A DNA stretch of 64,000 nucleotides, taken from NCBI GenBank assembly GCA_029582265.1, contig CM055828.1:33205263-33269262 (forward strand), written 5' to 3'. A program made the translations under genes and the position numbers. The notes beneath the pieces were generated by a model that saw only the letters and a list, made by a program, of their open reading frames with translations, had not been told where the DNA came from and made no database searches. Numbering within the stretch: position 1 is the stretch's first letter; each line of letters opens with the position of its first letter. Source of the stretch: Zoroaster sp. YZ-2022 (lineage: Eukaryota > Echinodermata > Asteroidea > Forcipulatida > Zoroasteridae). Shown one piece after another: positions 22,200 to 59,434 of this stretch.

Positions 22200-24568
22200 T
22201 GCATACATATGATACAACTGTACAGATCCTCTACTAGACTATACCATTTACTAGAAGTATGGTAATAATTGCCTGGTATAGATAAAAACATCTGTTGAGA
22301 ATCAAACCTGACCTTGATAGATTGATGGAGATATTAATAACTGCTGACAAAAAAACACATCTTCATCAATCTTCTTCGTAAAGCCACTATACACTATTGG
22401 TATTCTAAAAAAAAACATTAAAAAAAAAATAATAGGCCCTAATAAAAAAAATAAAAAAAATGATCACAGATTTACATGGAACTTACATTGTACTTGGTGT
22501 AAAGATGTTTGTATTAAACATCCCTTGATGTCTGATGTGGTATCCTTTTAAGTTTTATTAAAATTACTAAATTAATAAAATTATTTCAAAAATTCATCCT
22601 CTCATCTGAAGAATTTCTCTCATTTTCTTGGCTAAACAGCTCAGGCCAATGAAAGTTGATCATCAGCTTCAGCGCCTGCTTAAAAATTCACTATTCATTA
22701 TTTTTTTTAAACAAAACAGTAAAAAAAAAGGAAAAACAAGATTGGTGGACACAAATTTATTTTCAGTCTTATCCTCATTTTCTAGCAAGCAAGTCTAACC
22801 TTGTTTCCAGTGTTAGTTTCTAATCATGCAGACTGTGAAACTGGGAATATTTGTCATTACAAATGTGAAAAAGACATGTCATGGATTTGAATTTGACAAT
22901 GATACAAATGTTCCCTCATCTATTTTCTGAGATTGGTTGACGAAAAACTTATCAACTTTCATTGGCCTACTCTTTCCTCCATGGCCTAACTGTGCGTTAT
23001 CTGTCATTGTATGCAAACAAACTCAATGTTAGTTTGGAGTTTTTAGGCCCTATTTTGTAACTTGTTGTCTGGTTATATTATTGAACAGTTAATATTTTGA
23101 ATGAGTATAAATTACTCCTTGCCTTGCTCGGACCAAACAATCTTGACAGTACTCACGTATTTTTCCTTGTAATGTGCCTTAATTTTTAGCTCTTTACACA
23201 GCAATAGGTTCATTCATACAAAGGATGATTTGAAGAGCTAGTAATAGCTCTAGTCGTTTAAGTGATCGCACTGAACATCCATCCTATTCCCGATCCATCC
23301 CACCAAAAGACATTTTTTTCAAATAATCTTCACTATGCTGCAGCTCAGAAAGATAGCTAGCAAGCGCAAGCAAGCGCAACTACACCTGTACATGTACAAT
23401 ATATATAAAGGAATATTTTCATAAGCTAGGAACCAGACAGTTTTAAAAACAATTCCATGCACTCTATTATGTAACGCGCCAAATAGTCAGGTTCGCCACT
23501 ATTCGATCTTTCATGACAACCATACGTCACGAAAAACTTTTTTAACAATCGTTTACGACCGTTTCATGACAGCTTTGACCACAAGAAACAAAATTAGTAA
23601 ATAAATTTTACTATAACAAGGAACACAAATAGTATTTCTGCGGACCCCTTGTAAAATATTTGTATCCTTAATTTACCCTAAATGACGCACCTAAGGCTAT
23701 ATAATCAACTGGACAGTAACTTACAAATGAAATTAGCAGTTTGGTGTTTCAGTTTGTTTCAGTGAAGGATTCTCTTGTAAAATGCTGAATTTCAATGCAT
23801 GATCATTATGCGTGGACGTCTTGAGCGCCGTTTTTTGAGACTCACAGAATTGTAGTCATCAAAAAATTGATGTTGGTATAATGACTCACCCCCAAACGGT
23901 TAAAGTTGATGGGGGCACAGAAAATGTACCCAAGAAGAAAACAGTTGAATCATGTTTCATTCTATTCCAGATGGTTGTAAAATTGTTTTTTATGATCTTG
24001 AAAATAAAAAATATTGTTCTAGATTTTTAAAATAAAATGGTATAATTTGGAGAAGCTCTCAAACCTTTTAATCAATATTCTTGAAAGACCAATAAAATGG
24101 AAGGTGGTTAAAATTTTTGCAAAAAGTACTTTAAAATTTTGAAACTTTGATGTGTAAAAATTATGTTAACATTTTGTCAAATAAAAGATTTCTTTTCATA
24201 ACCATGATATTAATGTTTCATTTTCTCAATAATTTTCCACCGTTGCCGACGAAATAGGCCTAAACACCAACGAATTAAGTAGTCTTCGTTCGCTTCTTCT
24301 TTAAGGAATGTGTCCATTTTGAGGATCAGTATTTCTTTAAAAAATCATTGCAAATGCAAAGCATTCATATCTTTTGGTTTCCACAGACAATAGCTCATTG
24401 ACGGCATAGAACAATAAAATCACAGATGTTCGTGAAAAGAAATTGAGGTCATGTAAATCCCTTACTATTTGCATCTAGTAAAATCAGTGGTTAAACAACT
24501 TTTTCCAATTTCACAAGCACTAACTTTCCAGTAAATCATACAATTTCACTGTGATTTTTATTTTTGTA
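22200..24568. other. Unassigned AT-rich stretch
   Basis: No coding sequence, RNA gene or clear repeat was seen. A pair of motifs (TTCATTGG / CCAATGAAAG near 22650 and 22965) suggests an old element. It may contain the upstream exon of sialyltransferase B, which could not be recognised. Confidence 0.3.
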
Positions 24569-25275
24569 AGGGGCCGTTCACAATTATCAACATTTTCACG
24601 AGCGTACAAACCGTACGCTGGGGGGGAGGGGGTTAAGGCGCCGTGTACGCTTTTTCAAAAAGTAAAAATGTCGATTTGTAAAAACGGCGCGAAATACACG
24701 GCCAACGCCCAGAAAGATCGTAGGCCTCGATCTTAACCGCGGCCACCGCGGCCAATGCCGTGATGCCCTGTCGAGATTGCCGCAATGTTCCTTCAAAAAA
24801 CGCTCTCGTAACGGCCAACTTGGCCAGCATGCCCTTTTTGAGAAACATACAGTAGTAGATAGGCCTACCTCTATTTGCGTATTCATGTCAGATGAAAACG
24901 TAAATACATGTACACGTAAATAACAGGAGATTTCTTGTGCGGATCCATTGTTTAATTTTGTGTTTTGCAGTCACGCAATCACACACAAAATCCCATCAAG
25001 CCACGACCATGACATGCATGACGACCGGCCAACGTACATGTACATACGTGTGCTAAATTCGTTCCAGACTTCCGCATGCCAACCTCGTCCCTATAGTCGG
25101 CGCCGCTCCCATCTCATTCTCATAGTAGATTGCTTGATCGCATTACTTTTGAACACAAATCTATTGTTTGAAATCAACATTTTATTTTGTACACTTAAAG
25201 GGGGGGGGGATGGGGGTCTGAAAAAGTGTACTCTTTGTACACTTGTAAAAATGTTGATAATTGTGAACGGCCCCT
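24569..25275. mobile_element. Foldback TIR element of about 0.7 kb
   Basis: Terminal inverted repeats AGGGGCCGTTCACAATTATC (24569 onward) and its mirror ending GAACGGCCCCT at 25275 continue inward through ACATTTT and G-runs. Long ORFs within (both strands) look like shadows of the foldback, without recognisable domains. Confidence 0.75.
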
Positions 25276-25483
25276 AACAGGACTTAGATAAGTTTATGCA
25301 ACCAGTAATACGCCATAGTTTTGTAAGTTTTCCGAGAAATGCTAAGCCAAAGTAAGTGCGTCATTTCACGAGTGCGGCGAATTACGTACATGGACGATAT
25401 AAAAAAAATCTGCTGGGGTTCAAGTGCGGTCGGTTATCCTATCTGGACTTGTATGCCTTTGTTTCTGCAGTACAATTTTTTTT

Positions 25484-25752
25484 TCTGCAGTACACTTCGT
25501 CAATGGTTTAAAAATTGGCATAGAAATCTGATTTTAAAAAGCTTCTTCAATAATTAATTCACCAACAAACGAGTGGCATGGTAGCTAAATGGTTAGAACG
25601 CTCGCTTTACAAGTACAATTATTTCTGCAGTACACTTCGTCGTGGCTTACAAATTGGCGTAGAAATCTGATTCTAAAAAGCTTCTTCAATAATTAATTCA
25701 CCGACAAATTCGAGTCTAATGGTTAGAACGCTCGCTTTACATTAGAAGGTAC
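25484..25752. repeat. Two-copy tandem duplication of about 135 bases
   Basis: Units starting TCTGCAGTACACTTCGTC at about 25486 and 25625 share AAAAAGCTTCTTCAATAATT and a tRNA-like phrase AATGGTTAGAACGCTCGC. Confidence 0.75.
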
Positions 25753-25759
25753 CATGATA

Positions 25760-26850
25760 ATGATCAAGACTATGTTCTTCAACATTTTCATAAATTTGTT
25801 TTTATTACTTTTTTATACATTTATTTTAACTACAAAATTAATTCAGAAGTAAAGCCTTCCTACATAACAGTAATTCACGGTTGTGGGGGAATTTTTGTAG
25901 GAAAATAAAGTCAAAAATTCATTTTTAGCATACAAATGCATGGAGTGGACGAAGTGTAGGCCTACTCAGTGCAGAAAAAATCGCTAACGGGCACCATGCC
26001 ACCTTCACTGGTTCAAGTATGGTACTGGTTTATCTCGGTCGACCTCAGTGCCAGGAAGCCAGGAATCAAATCCAAGGCCGTTTCCATGAAATAACCAAAA
26101 CATCTAGGCTAATTCATGTAGACCTACCAGGAAATACTGCGAAAGGCTCTTTAAACAAAATAAATGTTATAGGATATAAGTCCACCTAGAGTAGAAAGGC
26201 TTCGTTACACCTTAAAAAGTTCAGTGGTAACTTATTCCGTAAAAGTTCATTGAACGTAAATATTTGTTTAGCCCATGGTCTAGGCCTATTGTATTTTATT
26301 GTGATGTCTATAAAATGCTATCACTTATTTAGAAATGTCTTCAATGATACAAACTGCAGTCGAACAAATATAGGCCTTATGGAAAGGTTGTCTGCATTAT
26401 CATCCAAATAACATAAACAGTAAACGGTCATAAAGAAGAATGCATCACCCAATCTTCCTATAAAGAAAGGTTATCACATTATATCGGCCTTACATGTCTA
26501 TGCAAGATCTAGAGGAGTTGAAGATTGTCCGTGGGAAGAGAGAGCCGAGAGGGTACATGTACGGTGAGGTAAAGGCCTATATGCGGGGTGGAGCAAACGA
26601 GGGGGATGGGAGACATGCCCGTAGGAGACAAAAAAATAGGATGTTAAAATAACACCAGTGGTGTAAACTTTATTCTTCGATGGTTTGTGTATTGGGAAAC
26701 TCACACAATATGAACACCACTTGTTTAGTTTTGAACACCCCAGTTTGGCTACTATAGTGTAGGCTACTAGCTGATAGAACTATAGCAAGCTACTTTATAA
26801 TACGATACCAATGACTAACTCGGCACATAATCAACGAGCACCGGTAATGC
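25760..26850. other. Unassigned stretch
   Basis: No supported gene. The palindrome TAGGCCTA occurs at 25957 and 26281. Short frames on both strands have no protein-like features. Confidence 0.3.
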
Positions 26851-27077
26851 ACTCTTAAAACTAAAGTATTGAATCAACACTTTAAGAGTTCAGTGAGTGA
26901 CAACACGTTATACAGTTAAATTAAACCCAAAGAAAGTGTTGAATTATAACACAGAGTCAAGTTAAATCTAACTTTATCAATGTTAATTAAACACTTTCAA
27001 AAGTTAAATCCAACTTTATAAAGAGTTGTCACTGACCAAACTCTTTAAAATGTTGATTCAACACTAGTTTTAAGAGT
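26851..27077. mobile_element. TIR MITE (ACTCTTAAAACTAAAG family), copy 1
   Basis: The ends ACTCTTAAAACTAAAGTATT and ACACTAGTTTTAAGAGT are inverted repeats, and the interior is rich in AACACTTT/AAAGTGTT. It lies upstream of the ADAMTS gene. Confidence 0.75.
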
Positions 27078-28069
27078 TTGGATAGACCAGAGTGCTAAAG
27101 CACTGTCCGTACGACACAGGATACCAGTAAGGTTAAGTTGTGGTTGCCAACATGAGGATTTTTGGAAAAGTTCGAATGAGTAGCAACCCCCCGCCCCCGG
27201 CATGATACAAATCATAACGACTCCAACATGCGACTCAACGGTTCAATTAACTAAACAAGATAGATGGTTGGGATTGTGACACTTTATGTAATCACTTGTA
27301 ATTGTTGAAGTTCTTGGAAGTTTTATGGTGTAGGAGTTATGATTACGTCCTTCCAGGGGCGTGACTAATACGAGGTTTGAAAGTATTGTATATGAAACTG
27401 CTAATGATGTGAAAAACTGGTAGACTTGCTTCAAGCGGGTATGAATCGTTTTGTTTCCGTGGTGGATTTCCTTATATGGATTATAATTAATTGATTAATC
27501 TGTGATATTACACAGCCAATCGTACGTTTCCATAGGCTTACCGGCTGAAAAATCATATGCCTATAGGCTATATATGAATAATACAATTATAATGCATAAA
27601 TCGTCATATTTTGGTTGCACATATTTTTGACCCAAATAAGCAAAGGACTTGGGTTGAAGGGAGGCTTTTTATTATAATTTTTTTATCATTGTTTTTCCTT
27701 AATTAACCGTAAATAACGGTTGAGCATTCGGAATGCATTAGTACAGGCCGAACAGTGACGTCACCTCGTCCACACTTCAACATCCGGGAAGTCACATGCA
27801 GTCATCAACCCAGACGCGACTTCTGAGTAGGCATGCCTTTGGTGACATCATTCCCACAACCGGTTTTTACTTCAATGACAAAACCCGAAAACCCGGGATT
27901 TTGTCCACTCGATCGGTATTTAAGGACCGATGTTTACAGAACAAAAATCAGAATCACGCATATGCCAGGATCTAGGAGGGTGCATACACGACTTAAAAGT
28001 ACTGTTTTGTTTGGATTTGTTTGTATTGGAATTCAAGCTTTGTTACATTAGAAAGAAACCGTTTCGAAA
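27078..28069. other. Upstream region and possible 5' UTR of the ADAMTS gene
   Basis: It holds the TATA-like site at 27917 and an upstream ATG frame (27833-28051) that is out of register with the main start. No repeat was recognised. Confidence 0.4.
27917..27924 (+). promoter_or_regulatory. Candidate TATA-like element of the ADAMTS gene
   Basis: TATTTAAG lies about 150 bases before the initiator ATG at 28070. An upstream ATG frame (27833-28051) overlaps this stretch and would be a uORF only if transcription starts before it. No other promoter evidence is visible. Confidence 0.3.
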
Positions 28070-53241
<25,172 letters not shown>

Positions 53242-53461
53242 ATTTATATTAATGTTATTTATTTACCATTATGTAGAATTGTGATAAAATATTGATTTGG
53301 TAATTGGTTTAAAAGCCACTTATGCACTGTTAGTGATCTTGAAAAACATAAATGATGAGTTTTACATACAACTAACTTGGTGTGAAGTTGATGATGGTAT
53401 GGTATCAAACATCCTGAAATAATTCTGTCACGGGTGTTATCATTTAAGTACAATTAGTGAA

Positions 53462-53467
53462 ATAAAT
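53462..53467 (+). promoter_or_regulatory. Candidate poly(A) signal of the ADAMTS long form
   Basis: AATAAA 220 bases past the stop at 53241, the first canonical hexamer downstream of the CUB-encoding exons. Confidence 0.5.
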
Positions 53468-53560
53468 TCTGAATGCATTTTCACTATTTTAGCATCAAAG
53501 ACACAATGAAATAAGCTGAAACTTTTATTTTTAGACTTTTTATCACAAGTGTATAACTAA

Positions 53561-53726
53561 GGGAATAGTTTGTCTTGCGGTCTTTGCCGCAGGTTAATGA
53601 CCGGTTTTGGGATGTAGTCACAGGCAATAAGGACCGAGCTAAAGGCGAGGTTACTTATCACCCGTGACCATGCACAATACAGGTCATTAACCTGCGGTAA
53701 AGACCAAGCCTCAAACTGTTATTCCC
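53561..53726. repeat. Foldback element just past the ADAMTS 3' end
   Basis: GGGAATAGTTTGTCTTGCGG and CCGCAGGTTAATGACC are mirrored by GGTCATTAACCTGCGG and CTCAAACTGTTATTCCC. Confidence 0.75.
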
Positions 53727-54299
53727 ATTCATAAATGCTCGTATCCATTTCAAAATTTTTGTTTAATAAAGCCAAATAAAAATGGGCAAATTCACATTTT
53801 GGTGACACGCGAAACACTTCCAAAGTACGTGTGATGCCAATCTTCGTCACTCTGATTGGTTGAAACCATGTCGCTCATCGCACAAAACAGCTGGCACATA
53901 CGTGCTGCTCTGATTTTGATAAGCCATGTCTTTACCATCCATTAATACACCTCCACGTGATTATGTTTTTCATAGATCTTTATCATTGAATCGGAAAATG
54001 AAAATCTCAGGGTCGTGCATAATGGTATATTTATTTTTTATGAAAATGGGTATTTCTATTTAAAAAGGGTATTGGTATCTCTGATAATGACTATTTATTT
54101 AAACAAAAAGCAATAATTATGGAGGGATGTTGTGAGTAATTCCACAAATGTAAAAGTTTAAATTGTCAAAAAGTGGAAACCATCACAACTGAAATAATAA
54201 ACATAAAAACTCAATAATTATTTTATTTATAAAAGCTTTATTAAAAATATAATATTCCAGTTATGTCCTTAACCTTAAGTTTATCGGTAGTTTTATCCA

Positions 54300-54546
54300 T
54301 TAAAAGGAAAGGTACAACATTTGTAATTACCAGATTATCAAAAAGATTAATTGGAACAAGTCATCCAGAGAAATGATTCCTTCTGATGAAGTGCTTTCAT
54401 CTTCATGTCGAATTGCCAGATAGCGAATGTTCTCAAAACGACATAGAAACATGAACACCTTCACAGGTGTTATGATAAACTTCTTGAAAACTCGAGTCTT
54501 GAAAAGAGCGTACATTTCCAAATACAATTGTTGAACCTTCCCTTTA
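54300..54546. mobile_element. TIR element (AGGGAAGGTAC family)
   Basis: It starts TTAAAAGGAAAGGTACAACA and ends GTTGAACCTTCCCTTTAA, like the element at 47931-48270. It lies between the ADAMTS and phosphatase genes. Confidence 0.65.
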
Positions 54547-55043
54547 AAAAAATCCCATCACAAGGTTCTTATATACTATATAACATCTTACTAGTGAATA
54601 TGCGAATAGAGAATATGATATAATATGAGCATGTCAATGTAAAAAATGAGAAAATAAATGAGACAAAAAATAACAAAAACATTTCTGTGTAAATGTTTAA
54701 TTTCAATACAAAACAAATCATAGTCTTAAATCTATGAGACTTTAATGTTTTCTGTATTGTTTTAAATATTAACTTAAAAACAGATTATAAACAAACCTTT
54801 CTTGATATCATGCTGGTTCTAATAATACACCAAGACTTTCCACACTATTTGTAAGGCAACTATATTTTCCGTAATAATTTGAGTAATAATCTACAAAAAA
54901 TACTCCTACTTTTCTAGTTTACATGAAAATCTTGAATAAGTTCAAAATATCTTTAAAAACTATTATATATGACAAAAGCTTAAATAGAAATACAAACAAC
55001 ATATTTATTGGTCACACGGCAGCATGCTGAGTAAACCTATCCA

Positions 55044-55416
55044 TTAATAATAATAATAATAATAATAATGTATAGATTTATATAGCGCACGTATCCACCA
55101 ACTAAGTGGCGCTCAAGGCGCATTATATTATTATCCCTGCTCATAAGGCTCATAAGGCTCATAAATCATTCCTGAAACCATCTCAGCTCCCTGGGGAGTA
55201 TACAGCTCAATTGCTGCCATTTCTAGCGCATAGAGAGCAAACCATCTCTGCCTTCACAGGTACCCATTTAACCCCTGGGTGGAGAGAAGCAATTATGGTT
55301 AAGTGTCTTGCTCAAGGACACAGGGTGTCACGGCCGGGGCTCGAACCCACACTCTGCTGCTGGCAACACCAGAACTTGAGTTCGGTGCGCTAGACCTCTC
55401 GGCCACGACAATCCAC
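55044..55416 (-). repeat. tRNA-Leu-derived SINE
   Basis: Complete copy with the Leu-like head (CGAACTCAAGTTCTGGTGTT) and (ATT)n tail. It is directly joined to another SINE head at 55417-55600. Confidence 0.85.
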
Positions 55417-55600
55417 TTTTCGTGCATTATACAACACACGGGACCTACGGCTTTACGTCCCATCCGAAGGACGAAGCAATTATGGTTAAGTACCTTGCTC
55501 AAGGATACAAGTGTCACGACCGGGGCTCGAACCCACACCCTGCTGCTGGCAACACCAGAACTTGAGTTCGGTGCGCTAGACCGCTCGGCCACGACACTCC
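55417..55600 (-). repeat. Second SINE head with a different body
   Basis: The tRNA-Leu-like head (GTCGTGGCCGAGCGGTCTAG ... GGGTTCGAGCCCCGG) is followed by a body (CCTTCGGATGGGACGTAAAG) unlike the main family but like 18690-18990. The promoter boxes look intact. Confidence 0.75.
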
Positions 55601-56785
55601 ATAAAACTAACCCCATTGCATAAAACTAACCCCATTTTATTTCCTTCAATTTCATATTCCCTGTAAATAAACTTCAATTTAAACAAAATTGCCCCCAGTA
55701 CAATATACAACAAAAAATTACAGGTAAATTATTACTACAGAGGGCAGCAAAGTATAGATTCTGATTAGTAAATGTGAATTACTTTATAATAATCTTCCTC
55801 TCAAAAATGTAGAAAAATACAACTTACGGTTCACAAATTTCATCTTCTTATATATTGTTTGACGATAATTCAAATTTGACATTTTGATTCTGTTATTAAA
55901 ATCAAGTAAAAAAGAATTTTAAAAAAAGCAGTCACTCGTACTCAAGGACACAAGCAAGACAGACTTTTTTTCAAATAAGCTTCATGGATTTGAGAACTTT
56001 TCAGCTTCAAATTTCCTCTGTTTTTTAGTGAAAAAAAAAATCAAATTTACTGAAATGGGATTCTGGATAACACTACAATGCTGAACTAACTGATAAGGTA
56101 TCCAGCCTCGTAGTTTGGCGATCTTCCTAAAACCTATACATTTATGATTTTAGTTTGACTTGCCTTGCATCGCAAACTTGTACATTTGACACTGATTGTC
56201 TGCGCGTGCATGTCTTAAAATTTCCTCAATATCAGTACACTTTTGAACAGAAAAAAATCAAGGCTAGTCAAGTTCTGACGATAAGATTCTTAACAGAAAC
56301 ACAATCTCATTTTATAGCGATAGTAGAGATTACTCACATGGTGTTAACCGTGAACAGATAACACTACTCCGCCACACAAGGCCTCAAATCTTTTAAAATA
56401 ACATAAATGGCCAATTTAATATGGCACACAGTAATGAGAAGTACTTAAATACATTTAGTACAAAATTAAGGGTGTTTTCTCAGACCAAATACTTGGATAC
56501 TATTTTTATGAATTACTCGGTCAACAGGATTGCCTCAGACACAATGCAGTACCCTTTACTAACTACATGAAGTAAATGATCTTAGAAAATACTTAATGAC
56601 CGCATGGCATTATATGTCATCGTCCATACCCACTAATGACATCATATTTGCCAAACAAACAAACAGGTGATATACAGTACTGGTGATATACAATTAAACT
56701 AGACAATATAAGTCTTAATCCATAAAATATTATACAAGTACAGAGATGTTTCAGTGTTTCCCACTATGTGGTTATTTGTATTGCT

Positions 56786-59403
56786 TTACAGCGATGCCTC
56801 TCCTATTTCATCCGCTGCAATCTGGTCGCTGTCAACACTCAATCCTGCATGATGGGAAAAGTCAACAAAAAAATTATGTCAAAATAAAGATAATATAGCC
56901 AGGACCGTAGTGAGCAGGCATTTAGAGCCTCAATCAGCAATGAAGCATCAAACCTACAATCCCGGCCAATTCTCGCTGGGCCCTCCGGCCCCCTGACAAT
57001 GTTGGCTCTTATTGGGCGGTCTGTGCTCCGGCTGGAGATAGCAACATTGGTGGGGGGAGGGGGGGGGGAGCGGGGGAGCAGGGGAGCGGAGAGCGGAGAG
57101 CGGGGACAGCGTAGGGTATGTTTATTGGCACGTGTCCCAACTATTTTGGCCGGGATTGTCTGAATTTTCTCTTAGTTTATCTACGGAGCCGTGACCAGAC
57201 GCGGGCAAACCGCAGTCTTTGTCTTTGTCTCAAGGACAATACATTAAGGGACAAGGCAAGTGATGGTGTTGGTGATCATCTCGTGATGATGATGATGCCA
57301 ATGATGTAGGTGACGCTGGACGTCATCCTCATCCTCATTATCCTCATCATCTTCGTCACTCTCCTCCTCAAAATCATCATCCAATAATCCAAAAATAATT
57401 ATCAAAAAATAAAATAAACAATAAATAAATAAAAGTAATATTATTGTCGGTTATGCGGACAAAAATACATAAACATTCTACTTGATTGGGATTCGAACAT
57501 ACGATCTCCGCATTTCAGATCAGATGTCTTAACCACTAGACCACCGTGGCAACCTGCAAGCGTTCCCAGTTCGATACCCTTGGACGATGCATGGCTGCAA
57601 TGCGCTATGCCGCAAAACACAGATGATCAGAACTTTATTGTAGGGTGCACCAGTACACGGTTCACCATGCCATTTTGGTCCATAAGTTCCCAAAAGAGAG
57701 TTTGTGTTCAACGCGAAAAGCACATTAAGATACACAAACAACATACAAGCCTCTTCAATTTGGTTTCATCCCCTCATTCCGTTATTTTGACGAAAAATCC
57801 AACGGTGATCCATCGAAACCAATAAAGAAAGGAAGGGAGTGACTCTCCTTCTTTATTGTTCAGTGGTGAACCGTGGTGAACCGTGGTTACATTATCCATC
57901 GACATATGAATGGGACCTAACTGGTGTATACCACGGTGGTATAGTGGATAAGACACCTGTTGTAAAACGCGAGGATCGTGGGTTCGAATCCCACCCGATT
58001 AGAACGTTTGTATCTTTTTGTATAAAGAGTATAATTTATCACACGTTAGGGTAAAATCTACAATAATATTTTATCATTATTATAATTTTTTCCCCAAATA
58101 ATTTTCTTTAATTCAACCTTTGACGCTTATTTCATGTTTGGGAAACAAAACCAAACACCCCTCCAGAGAAAACTTAATAATGCTACTGTAGTAATAAAAT
58201 AAAATAAACTGAACAAAAAAAAAAAATTCACAAAGACAGACAATAAGCGCATGGATAAAATGGGCATGTCGCTCACATATTATACTACAAGGGAATTCAG
58301 ACAATCCCGGCCAATTCTCGCTGGGCCCTCCGGCCCCCTGACAATGTTGGCTCTTATTGGGCGGTCTGTGCTCCGGCTGGAGATAGCAACATTGGTGGGG
58401 GGTGGGGGGAGGGGGGGGGGAGCGGGGGAGCAGGGGAGCGGAGAGCGGAGAGCGGGGACAGCGTAGGGTATGTTTATTGGCACGTGTCCCAACTATTTTG
58501 GCCGGGATTGTAGAGCTATGTGTTTGCCAACTGCAAATATATTGTGTTTGTAAGCACTGAAGATTTGCCGAGTTGTTTGTTATCAGTTGTTTTACTTTGT
58601 AAAACATTGTATTTTACTCACTGAAAAAACTGCGGTTTAGGGTGGCAGTCAACCCCCCCCCCTGTTGAGTGACTTTAGCGATTGTCCATTTTGGGGGAAA
58701 TAAAGTAAATTAGACTGTTCATATTAGTTTTGTGTCGGTAAATTTACCCACAAAAATGTTTGCCCTGCCCCGCCCCCCCCACTCTGGCTATGCCACTGAT
58801 GTCAGTTGACAAATTGGCTTCCACACCCCCTCTAAGAAAATACAGCAATCATTGATGAAATTCTTGTGTTGCATGATAAGGGCAAACAAAATAAAGTATC
58901 CAGTTTCAGGTTACCGCACCTGTGGCCTTAAAGGAAGATCTAGGAAAAGCACATGTTCTAATAAGGGCGATCACTCCAGTGGAAAGGATATAAGGTTTAA
59001 TTTGTGGTAGATACTTACGACGCTTTGACTTCAGCATCCAGTGGGGGCCGGTCACACGTCCTTCAAGGATGTCTAGCAGAGCCCGGTGAAGGAATTCATA
59101 CTGGTGCTGTGCAAAGAATTTTATTTTTTTTAAACGGGAGAAAAATGAGTGAAATTCACTTCAGATTCAGCTAAAAAGCAAGTTATAACCACCAGAAATC
59201 TAAGGAACTTGATCAAGCCTTTTTTTTTTATTCCATTTCAATATGAACCCCAACCACAAACAACCAAATTTGAAATTCAAGTACTAAATACACAATGCTT
59301 AGCCATGTCTGTTAATCAAACTTGTTCACAAATATGAGTAATCTTCCTACAAATACCCAAGAAACAACATTTACTTTTATTTTCATTATTATTATTGTTT
59401 TTC

Positions 59404-59434
<31 letters not shown>

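Larger units (their letters stand above)
53727..56785. other. Between the ADAMTS and phosphatase 3' ends
   Basis: Apart from the TIR element at 54300-54546 and the SINEs at 55044-55600, it holds AT-rich sequence without a supported gene. Part is probably the phosphatase 3' UTR. Candidate minus-strand AATAAA hexamers lie at about 54237 and 55635. Confidence 0.35.

Noticed and set aside
24596..24886. 96-residue minus-strand frame
   Set aside because: Lies within the 24569-25275 foldback element and has no recognisable domain.
27833..28051. 72-residue frame just upstream of the ADAMTS start
   Set aside because: Out of register with the main start and downstream of no clear promoter; at most a uORF.
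55510..55600. Possible tRNA-Leu(CAA) gene on the minus strand
   Set aside because: Very tRNA-like, but it continues into SINE body sequence and matches other SINE heads.
57931..57990. Possible functional tRNA gene
   Set aside because: A and B boxes and the T-arm are good, but the acceptor arm does not pair and a similar inverted copy lies nearby, so it is treated as a tRNA-derived repeat.
58113..58607. 164-residue minus-strand frame
   Set aside because: Runs through the G-rich TIR element and its flank; Pro-rich low complexity, no homology-like motif.
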